Assembly (NCBI GenBank): GCA_005240065.1 | Contig: SBBG01000041.1 | Location: forward strand, 1 to 34,043 | DNA: 34,043 bases | Source of the DNA: Gammaproteobacteria bacterium | GTDB lineage: Bacteria > Pseudomonadota > Gammaproteobacteria > Ga0077554 > Ga007554 | Reading direction: 5' to 3' | The notes under the pieces: generated by a model | What the model saw: only the letters and a program-made list of their open reading frames with translations | Database searches by the model: none | Told to the model about the DNA's origin: nothing | Program-made: the position numbers and the translations under genes | In this document: positions 1 to 8,275 of the stretch, piece after piece | How positions within the stretch are numbered: the stretch's first letter is position 1 | Layout: every line of letters starts with the position of its first letter

Positions 1-1735
1 CAAGCAATCCACTTACACCACTTGCAATCCCGGCAGCGAGGCATGGCTGTTGCGCTCGTCCACGATCAAGCTGGACCAGGCAAAAGGCGCCGGCGAGATG
101 TATAACGCCACGGTGCGGTTCATGGGGGTGCCGTTTTTGTATTTGCCTTATATCTCCTTTCCGATCGACAACCAGCGCAAAAGCGGATTTCTGATCCCGC
201 GCATCGGCAATACCTCCGTATCGGGTATGGATATCAGGATACCGTACTATCTCAACCTCGCCCCCAACCGCGATGCGACGATCGCGGCTCGTTACATGAG
301 CCGGCGCGGTTTGATGATGGACGGCGAGTTCCGTTATCTCAACCGCGCCAGCCGTGGGCAGGTGGATGCCGAGTATTTGCCGGGCGATGCGGTATACGGC
401 AGCGATCGCGCCATGTTCGCCTATAAGCATGCGGGTAGCCTGCCCTCCGGCTGGGGTACCGATCTGAATCTCAATTACGTTTCCGACAAGGATTATTTCA
501 GGAACTTCGGCACGAGTCTGGGTGTTGCCAGCACACCTTTTGTGGAGCGCCGTTTCGATGTGACGTATCAGCGGGAAAATCTGTCTTTTCTGGGGCGGAT
601 GCAAGGCTTGCAGCCGGTCGACAGGACGCTGCCATCGGCTTTGCGCCCCTATCGCCGCTTGCCGCAATTGCTGCTGACCGCCGCATGGCCGGCCGGTTCG
701 GGCGCATTGAACTATCGTCTTCAGAGCGAGCTCGTGCGGTTCGATCAGGAAGACAAGCTGACCGGCGCACGCCTCGATATGCAGCCCGAGGTGAGTCTGC
801 CGTGGGAACGGGCGGCGGGCTACGTCACCCCTCGGTTGATGTTGCGGCACACGCGCTATGCGCTGGACAACACCGCGCCGGGAGCGCCGGAAAACCCGGC
901 TCGCACGCTGCCGATCGCCACGCTGGACAGCGGCCTGTTTTTCGAACGTGATCTCGATATCGGCCGTTCACCGCTGTTGCAGACGCTGGAGCCGCGCCTG
1001 TTTTATCTGTATGCGCCGTATCGCGACCAGTCCGCGCTGCCGGTGTTCGACAGCGCCGTGATGGACTTCAATACCACTCAGTTATTCCGTGACAACCGCT
1101 ATAGCGGCGTGGATCGCGTCGGCGATGCCAATCAATTCAGCGCGGCGCTGACGAGCCGCCTGCTCAACCGCGACAACGGTGAGGAGCTTATCCGCGCAAG
1201 CATCGGTCAGATATACTATATGCAGGACCGCCGTGTAGCGTTTCCGGGTGGCGCGGTGGAAACCCGGCCGACTTCCAATATCATCGGCGAGACAACGGTC
1301 AACCTGACGCCGGGCTGGACCGCGAGCGCCGATCTGCACTGGAATCCGCATGTCGAGGAGACCGCGCGCGGATCGGTCCGTCTTCAGTATCAGCCGCGGC
1401 GGAATCACATTCTGAATCTGGCCTATCGCTATCGCCGCGATCAGCTTGAGCAGATGGACATCTCGTTTTTCTGGCCACTGCACCGCAATTGGAACGCCAT
1501 CGGGCGCTGGTACTATTCGATGCCCGATAATCGCGTCCTGGAATCGCTGGCGGGGCTGGAATACAACAGTTGCTGCTGGGCATTCACCATCCTCACCCGC
1601 AGTTATACCACGGGCGCCGCCACGACCACTCGGGCGTTGATGATGCAATTGGAACTCAAGGGGCTGATGAGTGTCGGACAGTCGATCAGGACGGTGTTGG
1701 AGCGTGGTATTTTGGGTTATCAAGGTGGACGATAA
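1..1735 (+). CDS. lptD: LPS-assembly protein LptD, C-terminal part (5' end outside window)
   Basis: The open frame runs in from before base 1 (frame starts at base 2) and ends at TAA 1733-1735, so about 577 C-terminal residues are present. LptD is the outer-membrane beta-barrel that inserts lipopolysaccharide into the outer leaflet together with LptE. The visible start has the family hallmark YTTCNPG, whose Cys (bases 23-25) should correspond to the second of the two N-terminal disulfide cysteines. The adjacent Cys-Cys pair in NSCCWAF near the C-terminus is the other half of the LptD disulfide system. The rest is alternating barrel strands rich in Tyr and Arg. The next gene is surA, the periplasmic chaperone that delivers LptD, and lptD-surA-pdxA is a classical gammaproteobacterial order. 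An internal TTG at 50 could look like a start, but the homologous sequence continues upstream of it, so the gene is simply cut by the window edge. Confidence 0.96.
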   Translation, partial: KQSTYTTCNPGSEAWLLRSSTIKLDQAKGAGEMYNATVRFMGVPFLYLPYISFPIDNQRKSGFLIPRIGNTSVSGMDIRIPYYLNLAPNRDATIAARYMSRRGLMMDGEFRYLNRASRGQVDAEYLPGDAVYGSDRAMFAYKHAGSLPSGWGTDLNLNYVSDKDYFRNFGTSLGVASTPFVERRFDVTYQRENLSFLGRMQGLQPVDRTLPSALRPYRRLPQLLLTAAWPAGSGALNYRLQSELVRFDQEDKLTGARLDMQPEVSLPWERAAGYVTPRLMLRHTRYALDNTAPGAPENPARTLPIATLDSGLFFERDLDIGRSPLLQTLEPRLFYLYAPYRDQSALPVFDSAVMDFNTTQLFRDNRYSGVDRVGDANQFSAALTSRLLNRDNGEELIRASIGQIYYMQDRRVAFPGGAVETRPTSNIIGETTVNLTPGWTASADLHWNPHVEETARGSVRLQYQPRRNHILNLAYRYRRDQLEQMDISFFWPLHRNWNAIGRWYYSMPDNRVLESLAGLEYNSCCWAFTILTRSYTTGAATTTRALMMQLELKGLMSVGQSIRTVLERGILGYQGGR

Positions 1736-1737
1736 GA

Positions 1738-1877
1738 GGGTATCTCTAAAAATCCGCTAAAGCCGCGATGGCGGCGTCGAAAAGTGGCTCAAAATGCTCA
1801 TGTACTGCGTGTACACTCCGCTTTTTCGCCCCTTTTCGCCTTGCCCTCGCGTCTTGATCGGATTTTTAGAGGTGCCC
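1738..1877. repeat. 140-bp MITE-like palindromic element
   Basis: The gap between lptD and surA is almost filled by a long imperfect palindrome. The 19-bp ends at 1738-1756 and 1859-1877 are inverted copies matching at 17 of 19 positions (core CTCTAAAAATCCG and its complement). The inner arms also pair imperfectly, for example around GTCGAAAAG near 1775 and CTTTTCGCC near 1833, and the centre near 1800-1815 is the near-palindrome TGTACTGCGTGTACA. There is no open frame of note inside. The structure fits a non-autonomous miniature inverted-repeat element or a REP-like dispersed repeat. I saw no clear target-site duplication. It separates the two genes and probably supplies a hairpin to the transcript. 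Confidence 0.7.
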
Positions 1878-1902
1878 ATTTTTATATGAAGGTTGTGATG
1901 AC

Positions 1903-3219
1903 ATGATCCGGTTTATACAAAGAATAGTCGCAGGTTTGATGCTGATGCTGCCGGCCGCCGTGCTTGTACCCGGCGTGGTGGCGGCGGATGCCGTCGCCAT
2001 CGACCGCATCGTCGCCGTCGTCAATGATGACATTATCACGCTCGGCGAGCTGGATGAGGAGATCGACATGATCAAGCAGCAAATGCGCCAGCGCGGTGGC
2101 GGCACACCGCCCGAAGCCGCACTGCGCAAGCAGGTGCTCGAACGCCTGGTGATCAATCGGCTGCAATTGCAACTCGCCGCCAGCACCGGCATCCGCGTCG
2201 ATGACGACGCGCTCAATCGCGCCATAGGCCGCATCGCCGAACAAAACAAGCTGTCGCTGGCGGAATTCCGGGATACCCTGGAGAAGGATGGATTCAATTT
2301 CGCCAGCTTCCGCGAGAACATCCGCGAGGAAATCACCATCACCCGCTTGCGGCAGCGTCAGGTGGACAGCCGCATCACCGTGACGGAGCAGGAGGTCAAT
2401 CGCCTGCTCGCCGATAAGGCCAGCCAGGGCCGTGCGGATGATGAATACCGCGTGGCGCACATCCTGATCGGCGTGCCCGAGGCCGCTTCGCCGGAGCAGA
2501 TACAGGTGGCCAAACAAAAGGCGCAGCGGGTGCTGGACGATCTGAACGGCGGCGCCGACTTCCGCGAGACGGCGATCGCCGTTTCCGATGGCGCACAGGC
2601 GCTCGAAGGAGGCGATTTGGGCTGGCGCAGTCCCGCTCAACTGCCTTCGCTGTTCGCGCCGCTGGTGGTGAAAATGAAAAAAGGCGAATTGAGCGATCTC
2701 ATTCGTTCGCCGTCCGGTTTCCATATCATAAAACTGGCCGATTACCGTGGCGGCAAGCAGCACATGGTTACCCAAACCCAGGCGCGCCACATCCTGATCA
2801 AGACCAATGAACTGATCAGCGACGACGATGCCAGCATTCGCCTCGAACAATTGCGGCAACGCATCGAAAAGGGTGCGGATTTCGCCGAACTGGCGCGCGC
2901 TAATTCCGATGACAAGGGCAGCGCCGCCAGCGGGGGTGACTTGGGCTGGGTCAGCCCCGGCGAAATGGTCTCTGCCTTCGAGCGCGCCATGAGCGAACTT
3001 CAGCCGGGCGAGATCAGCAAGCCTTTCAGAAGCGAATTCGGCTGGCACATCGTCCAGGTGCAGCAGCGGCGCGAACAGGATAATACCGAGCAATTCAACC
3101 GCAGCCAGGCCTTCGAGGCGATTCGCAACCGCAAGGTCGAAGAGGAGTACCAGACGTGGTTGCGCCGTTTGCGTGACGAGGCTTATGTGGAATATCGGCT
3201 GGAGAATACCGCTTCGTAG
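1903..3219 (+). CDS. surA: Periplasmic chaperone/peptidyl-prolyl isomerase SurA
   Basis: The 438-aa product is close to the usual length for SurA (about 430). A signal peptide covers roughly residues 1-28 (basic start, hydrophobic stretch rich in Leu/Met/Val, then VVA-AD). Residues about 30-175 form the SurA N-terminal chaperone domain, opening with the typical RIVAVVNDDIITLGEL. Two parvulin (PpiC) domains follow: the first with AHILIGV and SGFHIIKL, the second with ARHILIKT, GGDLGWV and FGWHIVQV. SurA escorts unfolded outer-membrane proteins, including LptD, across the periplasm. The ATG at 1903 has GAAGG ten bases upstream, and the signal peptide begins right at this Met. It is followed 18 bases later by pdxA, probably in one transcript. 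Confidence 0.96.
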   Translation: MIRFIQRIVAGLMLMLPAAVLVPGVVAADAVAIDRIVAVVNDDIITLGELDEEIDMIKQQMRQRGGGTPPEAALRKQVLERLVINRLQLQLAASTGIRVDDDALNRAIGRIAEQNKLSLAEFRDTLEKDGFNFASFRENIREEITITRLRQRQVDSRITVTEQEVNRLLADKASQGRADDEYRVAHILIGVPEAASPEQIQVAKQKAQRVLDDLNGGADFRETAIAVSDGAQALEGGDLGWRSPAQLPSLFAPLVVKMKKGELSDLIRSPSGFHIIKLADYRGGKQHMVTQTQARHILIKTNELISDDDASIRLEQLRQRIEKGADFAELARANSDDKGSAASGGDLGWVSPGEMVSAFERAMSELQPGEISKPFRSEFGWHIVQVQQRREQDNTEQFNRSQAFEAIRNRKVEEEYQTWLRRLRDEAYVEYRLENTAS

Positions 3220-3237
3220 GAGGCGGCTGAACCAATA

Positions 3238-4230
3238 ATGCTGTCCCGTCTCGCAATCACCCCCGGCGAACCCGCCGGCATCGGTCCCGACCTGTGCGTG
3301 CGGATCGCCCAGCGGGCCTATGCCGCCGAGCTGGTCGCGGTGGCCGATGGCGATCTGCTGTTGTCGCGCGCCCGTCTACTGGGATTGCCGTTGCGGCTGG
3401 AGGAGTTCGACGCCGCGCATCCCGCCGCACCCCATCGGCCAGGTACACTCAAGATCTTGCAGGCGCCGCTCGTCAACCCCGCCGTCTGTGGCCGGCTCGA
3501 TACCGCCAATGCGGCGTATGTGCTGGAAACGCTGCGCGCGGCTACCCGCATCTGTCTCGCCGGGCAGTGCGACGCGCTGGTGACCGGCCCGGTGCAGAAG
3601 AGTGTGATCAACCAGGCGGGCATGCCGTTCACCGGCCATACGGAGTTTCTCGCCGAGCTGACCCAATCGCCGCAGGTGGTGATGATGCTGGCGATACCGG
3701 GATTGCGCGTGGCGCTGGCCACTACCCATCTGCCGCTGCGGCAAGTAGCCGATGCCATCACCGCGCCGCTGCTGGAAAGCGTGCTGCGCGTGCTGCATGG
3801 TGATTTGCAAAGGCGCTTCGGTATCTCCACGCCGCGTATTCTGGTGTGCGGCCTCAATCCCCATGCCGGTGAAGGCGGCCATCTGGGAGGGGAAGACGAA
3901 GAGATCGTCGCACCGGTGCTGGAGCGGATGCGCACAGAGGGCATGCGCCTCGTCGGCCCGCTGCCCGCCGATACCCTGTTCATTCCTAAATATCTGCACG
4001 CTGCCGACGCGGTGCTGGCGATGTATCACGACCAGGGCCTGCCAGTGCTCAAGCACGCCGGTTTTGGCCGTGCGATCAATATCACCCTCGGCCTGCCCAT
4101 CATCCGTACCTCGGTGGATCATGGCACGGCGCTGGATCTTGCCGGGACTGGCAGGATCGATAGCGGCAGTCTTGAGGTCGCCATCCAGACCGCGTTGGAA
4201 ATGGCGGGGAGGAAGGAAGGGGTGGAATGA
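3238..4230 (+). CDS. pdxA: 4-hydroxythreonine-4-phosphate dehydrogenase PdxA
   Basis: The 330-aa protein catalyses the NAD-dependent oxidation and decarboxylation of 4-phosphohydroxy-threonine in the DXP-dependent pyridoxal 5'-phosphate pathway. It opens with the family signature [13 protein letters not shown]. The three metal-binding histidines are H164 (TTHLPLR), H209 (LNPHAGEGG) and H264 ([11 protein letters not shown]), matching the enterobacterial H166/H211/H266. The substrate-binding GHTEFLAEL is at about residues 133-141. It starts 18 bases after surA, with AGGAGG overlapping the surA stop codon (3218-3223). In enterobacteria rsmA and apaGH follow pdxA; here they are absent and an unrelated membrane protein follows. 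Confidence 0.96.
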   Translation: MLSRLAITPGEPAGIGPDLCVRIAQRAYAAELVAVADGDLLLSRARLLGLPLRLEEFDAAHPAAPHRPGTLKILQAPLVNPAVCGRLDTANAAYVLETLRAATRICLAGQCDALVTGPVQKSVINQAGMPFTGHTEFLAELTQSPQVVMMLAIPGLRVALATTHLPLRQVADAITAPLLESVLRVLHGDLQRRFGISTPRILVCGLNPHAGEGGHLGGEDEEIVAPVLERMRTEGMRLVGPLPADTLFIPKYLHAADAVLAMYHDQGLPVLKHAGFGRAINITLGLPIIRTSVDHGTALDLAGTGRIDSGSLEVAIQTALEMAGRKEGVE

Positions 4231-4278
4231 TGGTATCATTATTAAATTTTGTTGATCGTTTTCGTATGGAAAAACCGC

Positions 4279-4833
4279 ATGGCTAACAACTTACCTTCAT
4301 CTGATTCAACGTCCGCCGTTGTACCCGAGCGCCGCTCCATGACGTTCCTGAGAAATCTGGTTTTCTGGAGCCGCTGGCTGCAAGCACCGCTCTATCTCGG
4401 ACTGATTGTCGCCCAGGGTGTTTATGTTTTCCATTTCATGGCCGAACTGTCGCATCTGGTGCACAAGGCCGTGACCATTGGCGAGACCGAGATCATGCTC
4501 ATCGTGCTCGGCCTGATCGACGTGGTGATGATCGCCAATCTGCTGATCATGGTGATCATCGGCGGTTATGAAACCTTCGTTTCCCGCCTCTACAAGGAGG
4601 GCCATCCCGATCACCCCGAATGGCTGAGCCATGTCAATGCCAGCACCATGAAGATCAAGCTGTCGATGGCGCTGATCGGCATCTCTTCCATCCACCTGCT
4701 CAAGACCTTCATCAACGCCCCGCATCTGGATGAAAAAACCATGATGTGGCAGGTGATCATTCATCTGACATTCGTCGCTTCCGCCGTGGCCATGGCCTAT
4801 ACCGACAGGTTGATGCACAAGCCGGCGCATTGA
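4279..4833 (+). CDS. UPF0114 family (YqhA-like) inner-membrane protein
   Basis: The 184-aa product begins MANNLPSS at ATG 4279. A TTG in the same frame at 4249 would add ten residues without family support, so the ATG is preferred. After a hydrophilic N-terminus, membrane helices are visible at about residues 30-52 ([18 protein letters not shown]), 72-96 ([20 protein letters not shown]), 128-146 and 154-172. The stretch [12 protein letters not shown] and the segment around [19 protein letters not shown] are typical of the TIGR00645/UPF0114 family. The molecular role of this family is not established, though a channel or transporter has been suggested. A strong terminator follows at once, so it is the last gene of its transcript. 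It is not a Pil-Chp component. Confidence 0.85.
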   Translation: MANNLPSSDSTSAVVPERRSMTFLRNLVFWSRWLQAPLYLGLIVAQGVYVFHFMAELSHLVHKAVTIGETEIMLIVLGLIDVVMIANLLIMVIIGGYETFVSRLYKEGHPDHPEWLSHVNASTMKIKLSMALIGISSIHLLKTFINAPHLDEKTMMWQVIIHLTFVASAVAMAYTDRLMHKPAH

Positions 4834-4840
4834 TCCTTCT

Positions 4841-4877
4841 GCCGGGGGTGAAACAACACACCCCCGGCATTTTGTCT
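4841..4877 (+). terminator. Rho-independent terminator after the UPF0114 gene
   Basis: A perfect 10-bp GC-rich stem (GCCGGGGGTG at 4841-4850, complement at 4859-4868) encloses an 8-nt loop and is followed by ATTTTGTCT. It lies 7 bases after the stop codon. It separates the upstream genes from the Pil-Chp cluster. Confidence 0.88.
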
Positions 4878-5026
4878 CTCCAGTTGTTCTTCTCTCCCTC
4901 TCATTCAGGGTGGTCTGTTTTTCTCTCTAACTCATCTCCATTTAAAGTCTATCTTTCCTCTGCCGATACAAGGATCTGAATATACCGTATTCCAGAATTG
5001 GCGCGGTATTTATCGAGGGCAGGAAT

Positions 5027-5470
5027 ATGACTGAAAACAATGCTGCGGAGTACAGTTTTACTGGCATCAAGGTCATGGTGATCGATGACAGCAAGACGAT
5101 ACGCCGCACGGCGGAGATCATTTTGCAAAAGGCAGGGTGTGAGGTGATTGCCGCGAGCGACGGCTTCGAGTCGCTGGCGAAGATCGTCGATTACGCGCCG
5201 GACATCATTTTCTGCGACATTATGATGCCGCGCCTGGACGGTTATCAGACCTGCGCCTTGATCAAGCACAACCTCGTTTTTCAACGCACGCCGCTGATTA
5301 TGTTGTCCAGCAAGGACGGATTGTTCGATAAGGCGAAGGGGCGGCTGGTCGGCGCGGAAGAATATTTGACCAAACCCTTCACCGGCGAGGAGTTGCTGGA
5401 AGCCGTCAAGCGCCATGTGCGCCGCGGACACGGCGCTAGAGATGAAGAAATTATTTTGACAGGATTGTGA
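5027..5470 (+). CDS. pilG: Type IV pilus response regulator PilG
   Basis: A 147-aa single receiver domain. Visible residues are the acidic pair in VMVIDDSKTIRR, the phospho-acceptor Asp in FCDIMMPRLDGYQ and the Lys of YLTKPF. A short N-terminal extension of about 13 residues precedes the domain. In the Pil-Chp system of Pseudomonas, PilG is phosphorylated by ChpA and favours pilus extension and polar localisation; the same role is inferred from the order pilG-pilH-pilI-pilJ-chpA. GAGGG lies 7 bases before the ATG. The gene starts after a 190-base gap holding a terminator (4841-4877) and an imperfect dyad ATACCG...CGGTAT at 4982-5009, so the operon promoter probably lies in that gap, although I see no consensus -35/-10 pair. 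Confidence 0.9.
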   Translation: MTENNAAEYSFTGIKVMVIDDSKTIRRTAEIILQKAGCEVIAASDGFESLAKIVDYAPDIIFCDIMMPRLDGYQTCALIKHNLVFQRTPLIMLSSKDGLFDKAKGRLVGAEEYLTKPFTGEELLEAVKRHVRRGHGARDEEIILTGL

Positions 5471-5486
5471 TGAGGAGGAGCAAAAA

Positions 5487-5852
5487 ATGGCTCGAGTATT
5501 GATTGTGGATGATTCGCCCACGGAAGCGTATGTGCTGAAAAGCATGTTGGAGAAAAATGGTTATCAGACAGTGGCCGCCAGTAGCGGAGAGGAGGGCATC
5601 GTCAAATCCAAGACGGAAAAACCGGATCTGATTCTGATGGACGTGGTGATGCCGGGACTCAACGGCTTCCAGGCCACCCGGCAAATCACCAAGGATCCAG
5701 AGACTGCCGCCATTCCGGTCATCATCGTTACCACCAAGAATCAGGAAACCGACAAGGTGTGGGGGTTGCGTCAGGGCGCCAAGGATTATGTCACCAAGCC
5801 GGTCGATGAATCGGAACTGATGAACAAGATCAAGACCGTGATGGGGAACTGA
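5487..5852 (+). CDS. pilH: Type IV pilus response regulator PilH
   Basis: A 121-aa stand-alone receiver domain with VLIVDDSPTEAYVLKSML at the N-terminus, the phospho-Asp in ILMDVVMPGLNGFQ and the conserved Lys in YVTKPVDESEL. PilH is the second CheY-like output of the Pil-Chp system and is thought to support retraction or drain phosphate from the kinase. The start is well set by a strong AGGAGGAG six bases before the ATG. It follows pilG by 16 bases and precedes the CheW-like gene by 5 bases, so the three are co-transcribed. Confidence 0.92.
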   Translation: MARVLIVDDSPTEAYVLKSMLEKNGYQTVAASSGEEGIVKSKTEKPDLILMDVVMPGLNGFQATRQITKDPETAAIPVIIVTTKNQETDKVWGLRQGAKDYVTKPVDESELMNKIKTVMGN

Positions 5853-5857
5853 GACAC

Positions 5858-6409
5858 ATGGTGTCGTTGAGTGTCGATGAGATGCCGTTCGGGCTGTTGC
5901 ACGACATCGAGCGGCGCAGTCTCGAGAGCGGCGCCGAGCTTCCTCGGGAAGAAGAAAGAAAGCCGGGATGGACCGGCGTTGCCTTCAAGCTGGACGGCAA
6001 CCTTATGGCGGTTTCCCTTCATGATATGGCGGAAGTTATGGACTGTCCTCCTTGCACACCCGTGCCCCGTACCAAAGCATGGTTAAAGGGAATCGCCAAC
6101 GTGCGCGGCCGTCTTCTGCCAGTTGTCGATCTCCATGTATATCTGGGGGGGGAGCGAAGACCCTCCCGAAGAAACGCCCGCCTGCTCATCCTGAATCATG
6201 GCGCGTTATCGGCCGCCGTACTGGTCGATGAAGTGTTTGGCCAAAGGCATTTTCTTGACGAGAACCGTTGTCCGCTGCCCACGCTTGAGTCAGGCGGCGT
6301 GATGAGCTATGTACGGCCGTTTGCGTATCAAAAAGACAACGATCTATGGTTGGTATTCGATGCCCGTAAATTGATGATGGAGCCGGAGTTCGTGCGCGCG
6401 GCGCGGTGA
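5858..6409 (+). CDS. pilI: CheW-like coupling protein PilI
   Basis: A 183-aa single CheW domain preceded by about 40 less conserved residues. Supporting motifs are the strand FKLDGNLMAVSLHDMAEVM, the turn GIANVRGRLLPVVDLHVYLG (the most conserved CheW segment) and the later AAVLVDEVFGQ. It should bridge the receptor PilJ and the kinase ChpA. It starts 5 bases after pilH stops. A second CheW-like gene lies at the far end of the cluster (13615-14109), matching the PilI/ChpC pair known from Pseudomonas. Confidence 0.88.
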   Translation: MVSLSVDEMPFGLLHDIERRSLESGAELPREEERKPGWTGVAFKLDGNLMAVSLHDMAEVMDCPPCTPVPRTKAWLKGIANVRGRLLPVVDLHVYLGGERRPSRRNARLLILNHGALSAAVLVDEVFGQRHFLDENRCPLPTLESGGVMSYVRPFAYQKDNDLWLVFDARKLMMEPEFVRAAR

Positions 6410-6456
6410 GCAGGAGAGTTTTCGCGTTTTGTTCTGAATTTTAGAGGATAGTGGAT

Positions 6457-8229
6457 ATGAAAATAAGCGGATTTAAGAATATCGGCGCGGGCGGATTCCG
6501 TGGTTTCGATGTGTTCAGAAATATTGGCGTTAACGCCTTGATGTGGTGGCTGATGGGGCTGATGTCATTGGCGATTGTGAGTATTGGAGCGTTCGGGTTT
6601 TACAGTACCTACAAGGAGCAAGCGCTTGTCGCCCGTACCGTCAATGAGGCGGAGCAGGATCTCAGGATGATCGAGCTTGCGCAGGGGGCTGAAATAACAT
6701 TCAAGAAGCAGATTCAGGAGTGGAAGGATATTCTGCTCAAGGGGGGTGATCCGGAACACTATGCCAAGCACTTTGGCGCGTTCGAGAAGGAAGAAGCCAA
6801 GGTGCAATCGAGTCTCAAGGAATTACGGCAGATGCTGGTGCAGCAGCCGGGACTCGAAGTCGCCCAGATGGATGCGTTGCTGAAGAAACACGCGGAGCTG
6901 GGGGCTCGCTATAAGGAGGCATTGAAGGAGTATGACCAGGCCCGCGCCGGCGAAAGTGCCCATCTCGTGGATGGATTGGTGAAGGGGCAGGATCGCGTCC
7001 CTACGGAGCAGATGGAAGCATTGATCAAAAACATTGATGCTTATATTACCAATAATCTTGAGAAGGACAAGCAAGAGGCGCAAGAAGCCTTAGCTCGCAG
7101 CGGTACGATTTTCGTCATCGTGGTGATCGCAGCTCTGGTGATCACCTTCGCCTTGGCGTTTCCCATCCGGCGTGGCGTCAATCAGGCCATCAACAAGGTG
7201 AACACTATGCTGGCCGACGCCGAACAACAGAACCGCCGCAACCAGGACGCGATTTTGCGTTTGCTCGACGAGGTGGCCGATCTGGCGGATGGTGATCTGA
7301 CCAGGAAACCTCTCGTGACCGAAGATTTCACCGGCGCCATCGCCGATTCGCTGGGCTACGCCATCGAAACGTTGCGCGGTGTGGTGGGGTCAATCAATGA
7401 CACGGCGCTGAAGGTTTCCACCGCTGCCACGGAAACGCAATCCACCGCGGTGCGATTGACCGAGGCCAGCGATCTTCAGGCACAGGAGATCGAAACCGCG
7501 GGCGTGGCGATTTATGAAATGACCAAATCCAGCGAGCGTGTATCGGCCAACGCCGCTCAATCGACGGCGGTGGCGGAAAAGTCGGTGGACATCGCCAGGA
7601 AGGGTGCGCGGACGGTGCAGGACACCATCGCCGGCATGGAGGCAATTCGCGAGCAGATTCAGGAAACGTCGAAACGTATCAAGCGACTGGGCGAAAGCTC
7701 GCAGGAGATCGGCGAGATCGTCGGCCTGATCAACGACATCGCCGACCAGACCAACATCCTGGCCTTGAATGCCTCAATCCAGGCGGCGATGGCCGGTGAA
7801 GCGGGGCGCGGCTTCGCGGTGGTCGCCGACGAGGTGCAGCGTCTCTCGGAACGTGTGGCCAACTCCACCAAGCAGATCGCCACGCTGGTGAAAACCATTC
7901 AGACCGACACCAACGAAGCGGTCATCTCGATGGAAAAGAGCACCACGGGTGTGGTGAACGGTACCCGCCTGGCTCAGACGGCGGGTGAAGCGCTGGGTGA
8001 AATCGAAAACGTTTCCGCGGATCTCGCGCACCTGATCGACGACATCTCCGGGGCCGCCCAACAGCAAACGGTCATCGCCAACAGCGTGGCCGATACAATG
8101 AAGACGATACAAAATGTCACCACGCAAACCTCCATGGGTACGCGCCAGGCGGCAAACGCGATCGGCGAATTGACGATCATGGCAGATCGGCTCAAGAGTT
8201 CGGTGGCAGGTTTCAAACTGCCGGCGTAG
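6457..8229 (+). CDS. pilJ: Methyl-accepting receptor of the Pil-Chp system (PilJ-type)
   Basis: The 590-aa receptor has a membrane helix at about residues 27-48, a periplasmic segment of about 165 residues, a second helix at about 216-236, a HAMP-like linker and a long signalling coiled coil. The hairpin tip (N438 onward) reads NASIQAAMAGEAGRGFAVVA, where the Met after QAA is typical of PilJ-type receptors. The C-terminal half closely fits PilJ. The sensor does not look like the tandem PilJ domains of Pseudomonas: it contains FKKQIQEWKDILLKG, a motif of short four-helix-bundle sensors found in ordinary chemoreceptors. The ATG at 6457 is chosen over the in-frame GTG at 6451 because AGAGGA (6443-6448) is spaced 8 bases from the ATG. 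No NWETF-type tether for CheR is seen at the C-terminus. Confidence 0.88.
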   Translation: MKISGFKNIGAGGFRGFDVFRNIGVNALMWWLMGLMSLAIVSIGAFGFYSTYKEQALVARTVNEAEQDLRMIELAQGAEITFKKQIQEWKDILLKGGDPEHYAKHFGAFEKEEAKVQSSLKELRQMLVQQPGLEVAQMDALLKKHAELGARYKEALKEYDQARAGESAHLVDGLVKGQDRVPTEQMEALIKNIDAYITNNLEKDKQEAQEALARSGTIFVIVVIAALVITFALAFPIRRGVNQAINKVNTMLADAEQQNRRNQDAILRLLDEVADLADGDLTRKPLVTEDFTGAIADSLGYAIETLRGVVGSINDTALKVSTAATETQSTAVRLTEASDLQAQEIETAGVAIYEMTKSSERVSANAAQSTAVAEKSVDIARKGARTVQDTIAGMEAIREQIQETSKRIKRLGESSQEIGEIVGLINDIADQTNILALNASIQAAMAGEAGRGFAVVADEVQRLSERVANSTKQIATLVKTIQTDTNEAVISMEKSTTGVVNGTRLAQTAGEALGEIENVSADLAHLIDDISGAAQQQTVIANSVADTMKTIQNVTTQTSMGTRQAANAIGELTIMADRLKSSVAGFKLPA

Positions 8230-8275
8230 TGATTTTGGGCCGGGGGCTACGGATGGAAAAACAGGCGAAAACGGC

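Noticed and set aside
1882-3093. 403-codon open frame on the minus strand opposite surA
   Set aside because: It mirrors the surA codons in a GC-rich genome and has no recognisable domain, while surA is certain.
3376-4239. 287-codon minus-strand frame opposite pdxA
   Set aside because: Shadow of pdxA; His/Arg/Gln-rich composition without motifs.
4249-4281. TTG at 4249 as the start of the UPF0114 protein
   Set aside because: It adds ten unconserved residues and has no ribosome site; ATG 4279 fits the family.
4746-4979. 77-codon plus-strand frame spanning the end of the UPF0114 gene and the gap before pilG
   Set aside because: It runs through the terminator hairpin and shows no recognisable feature.
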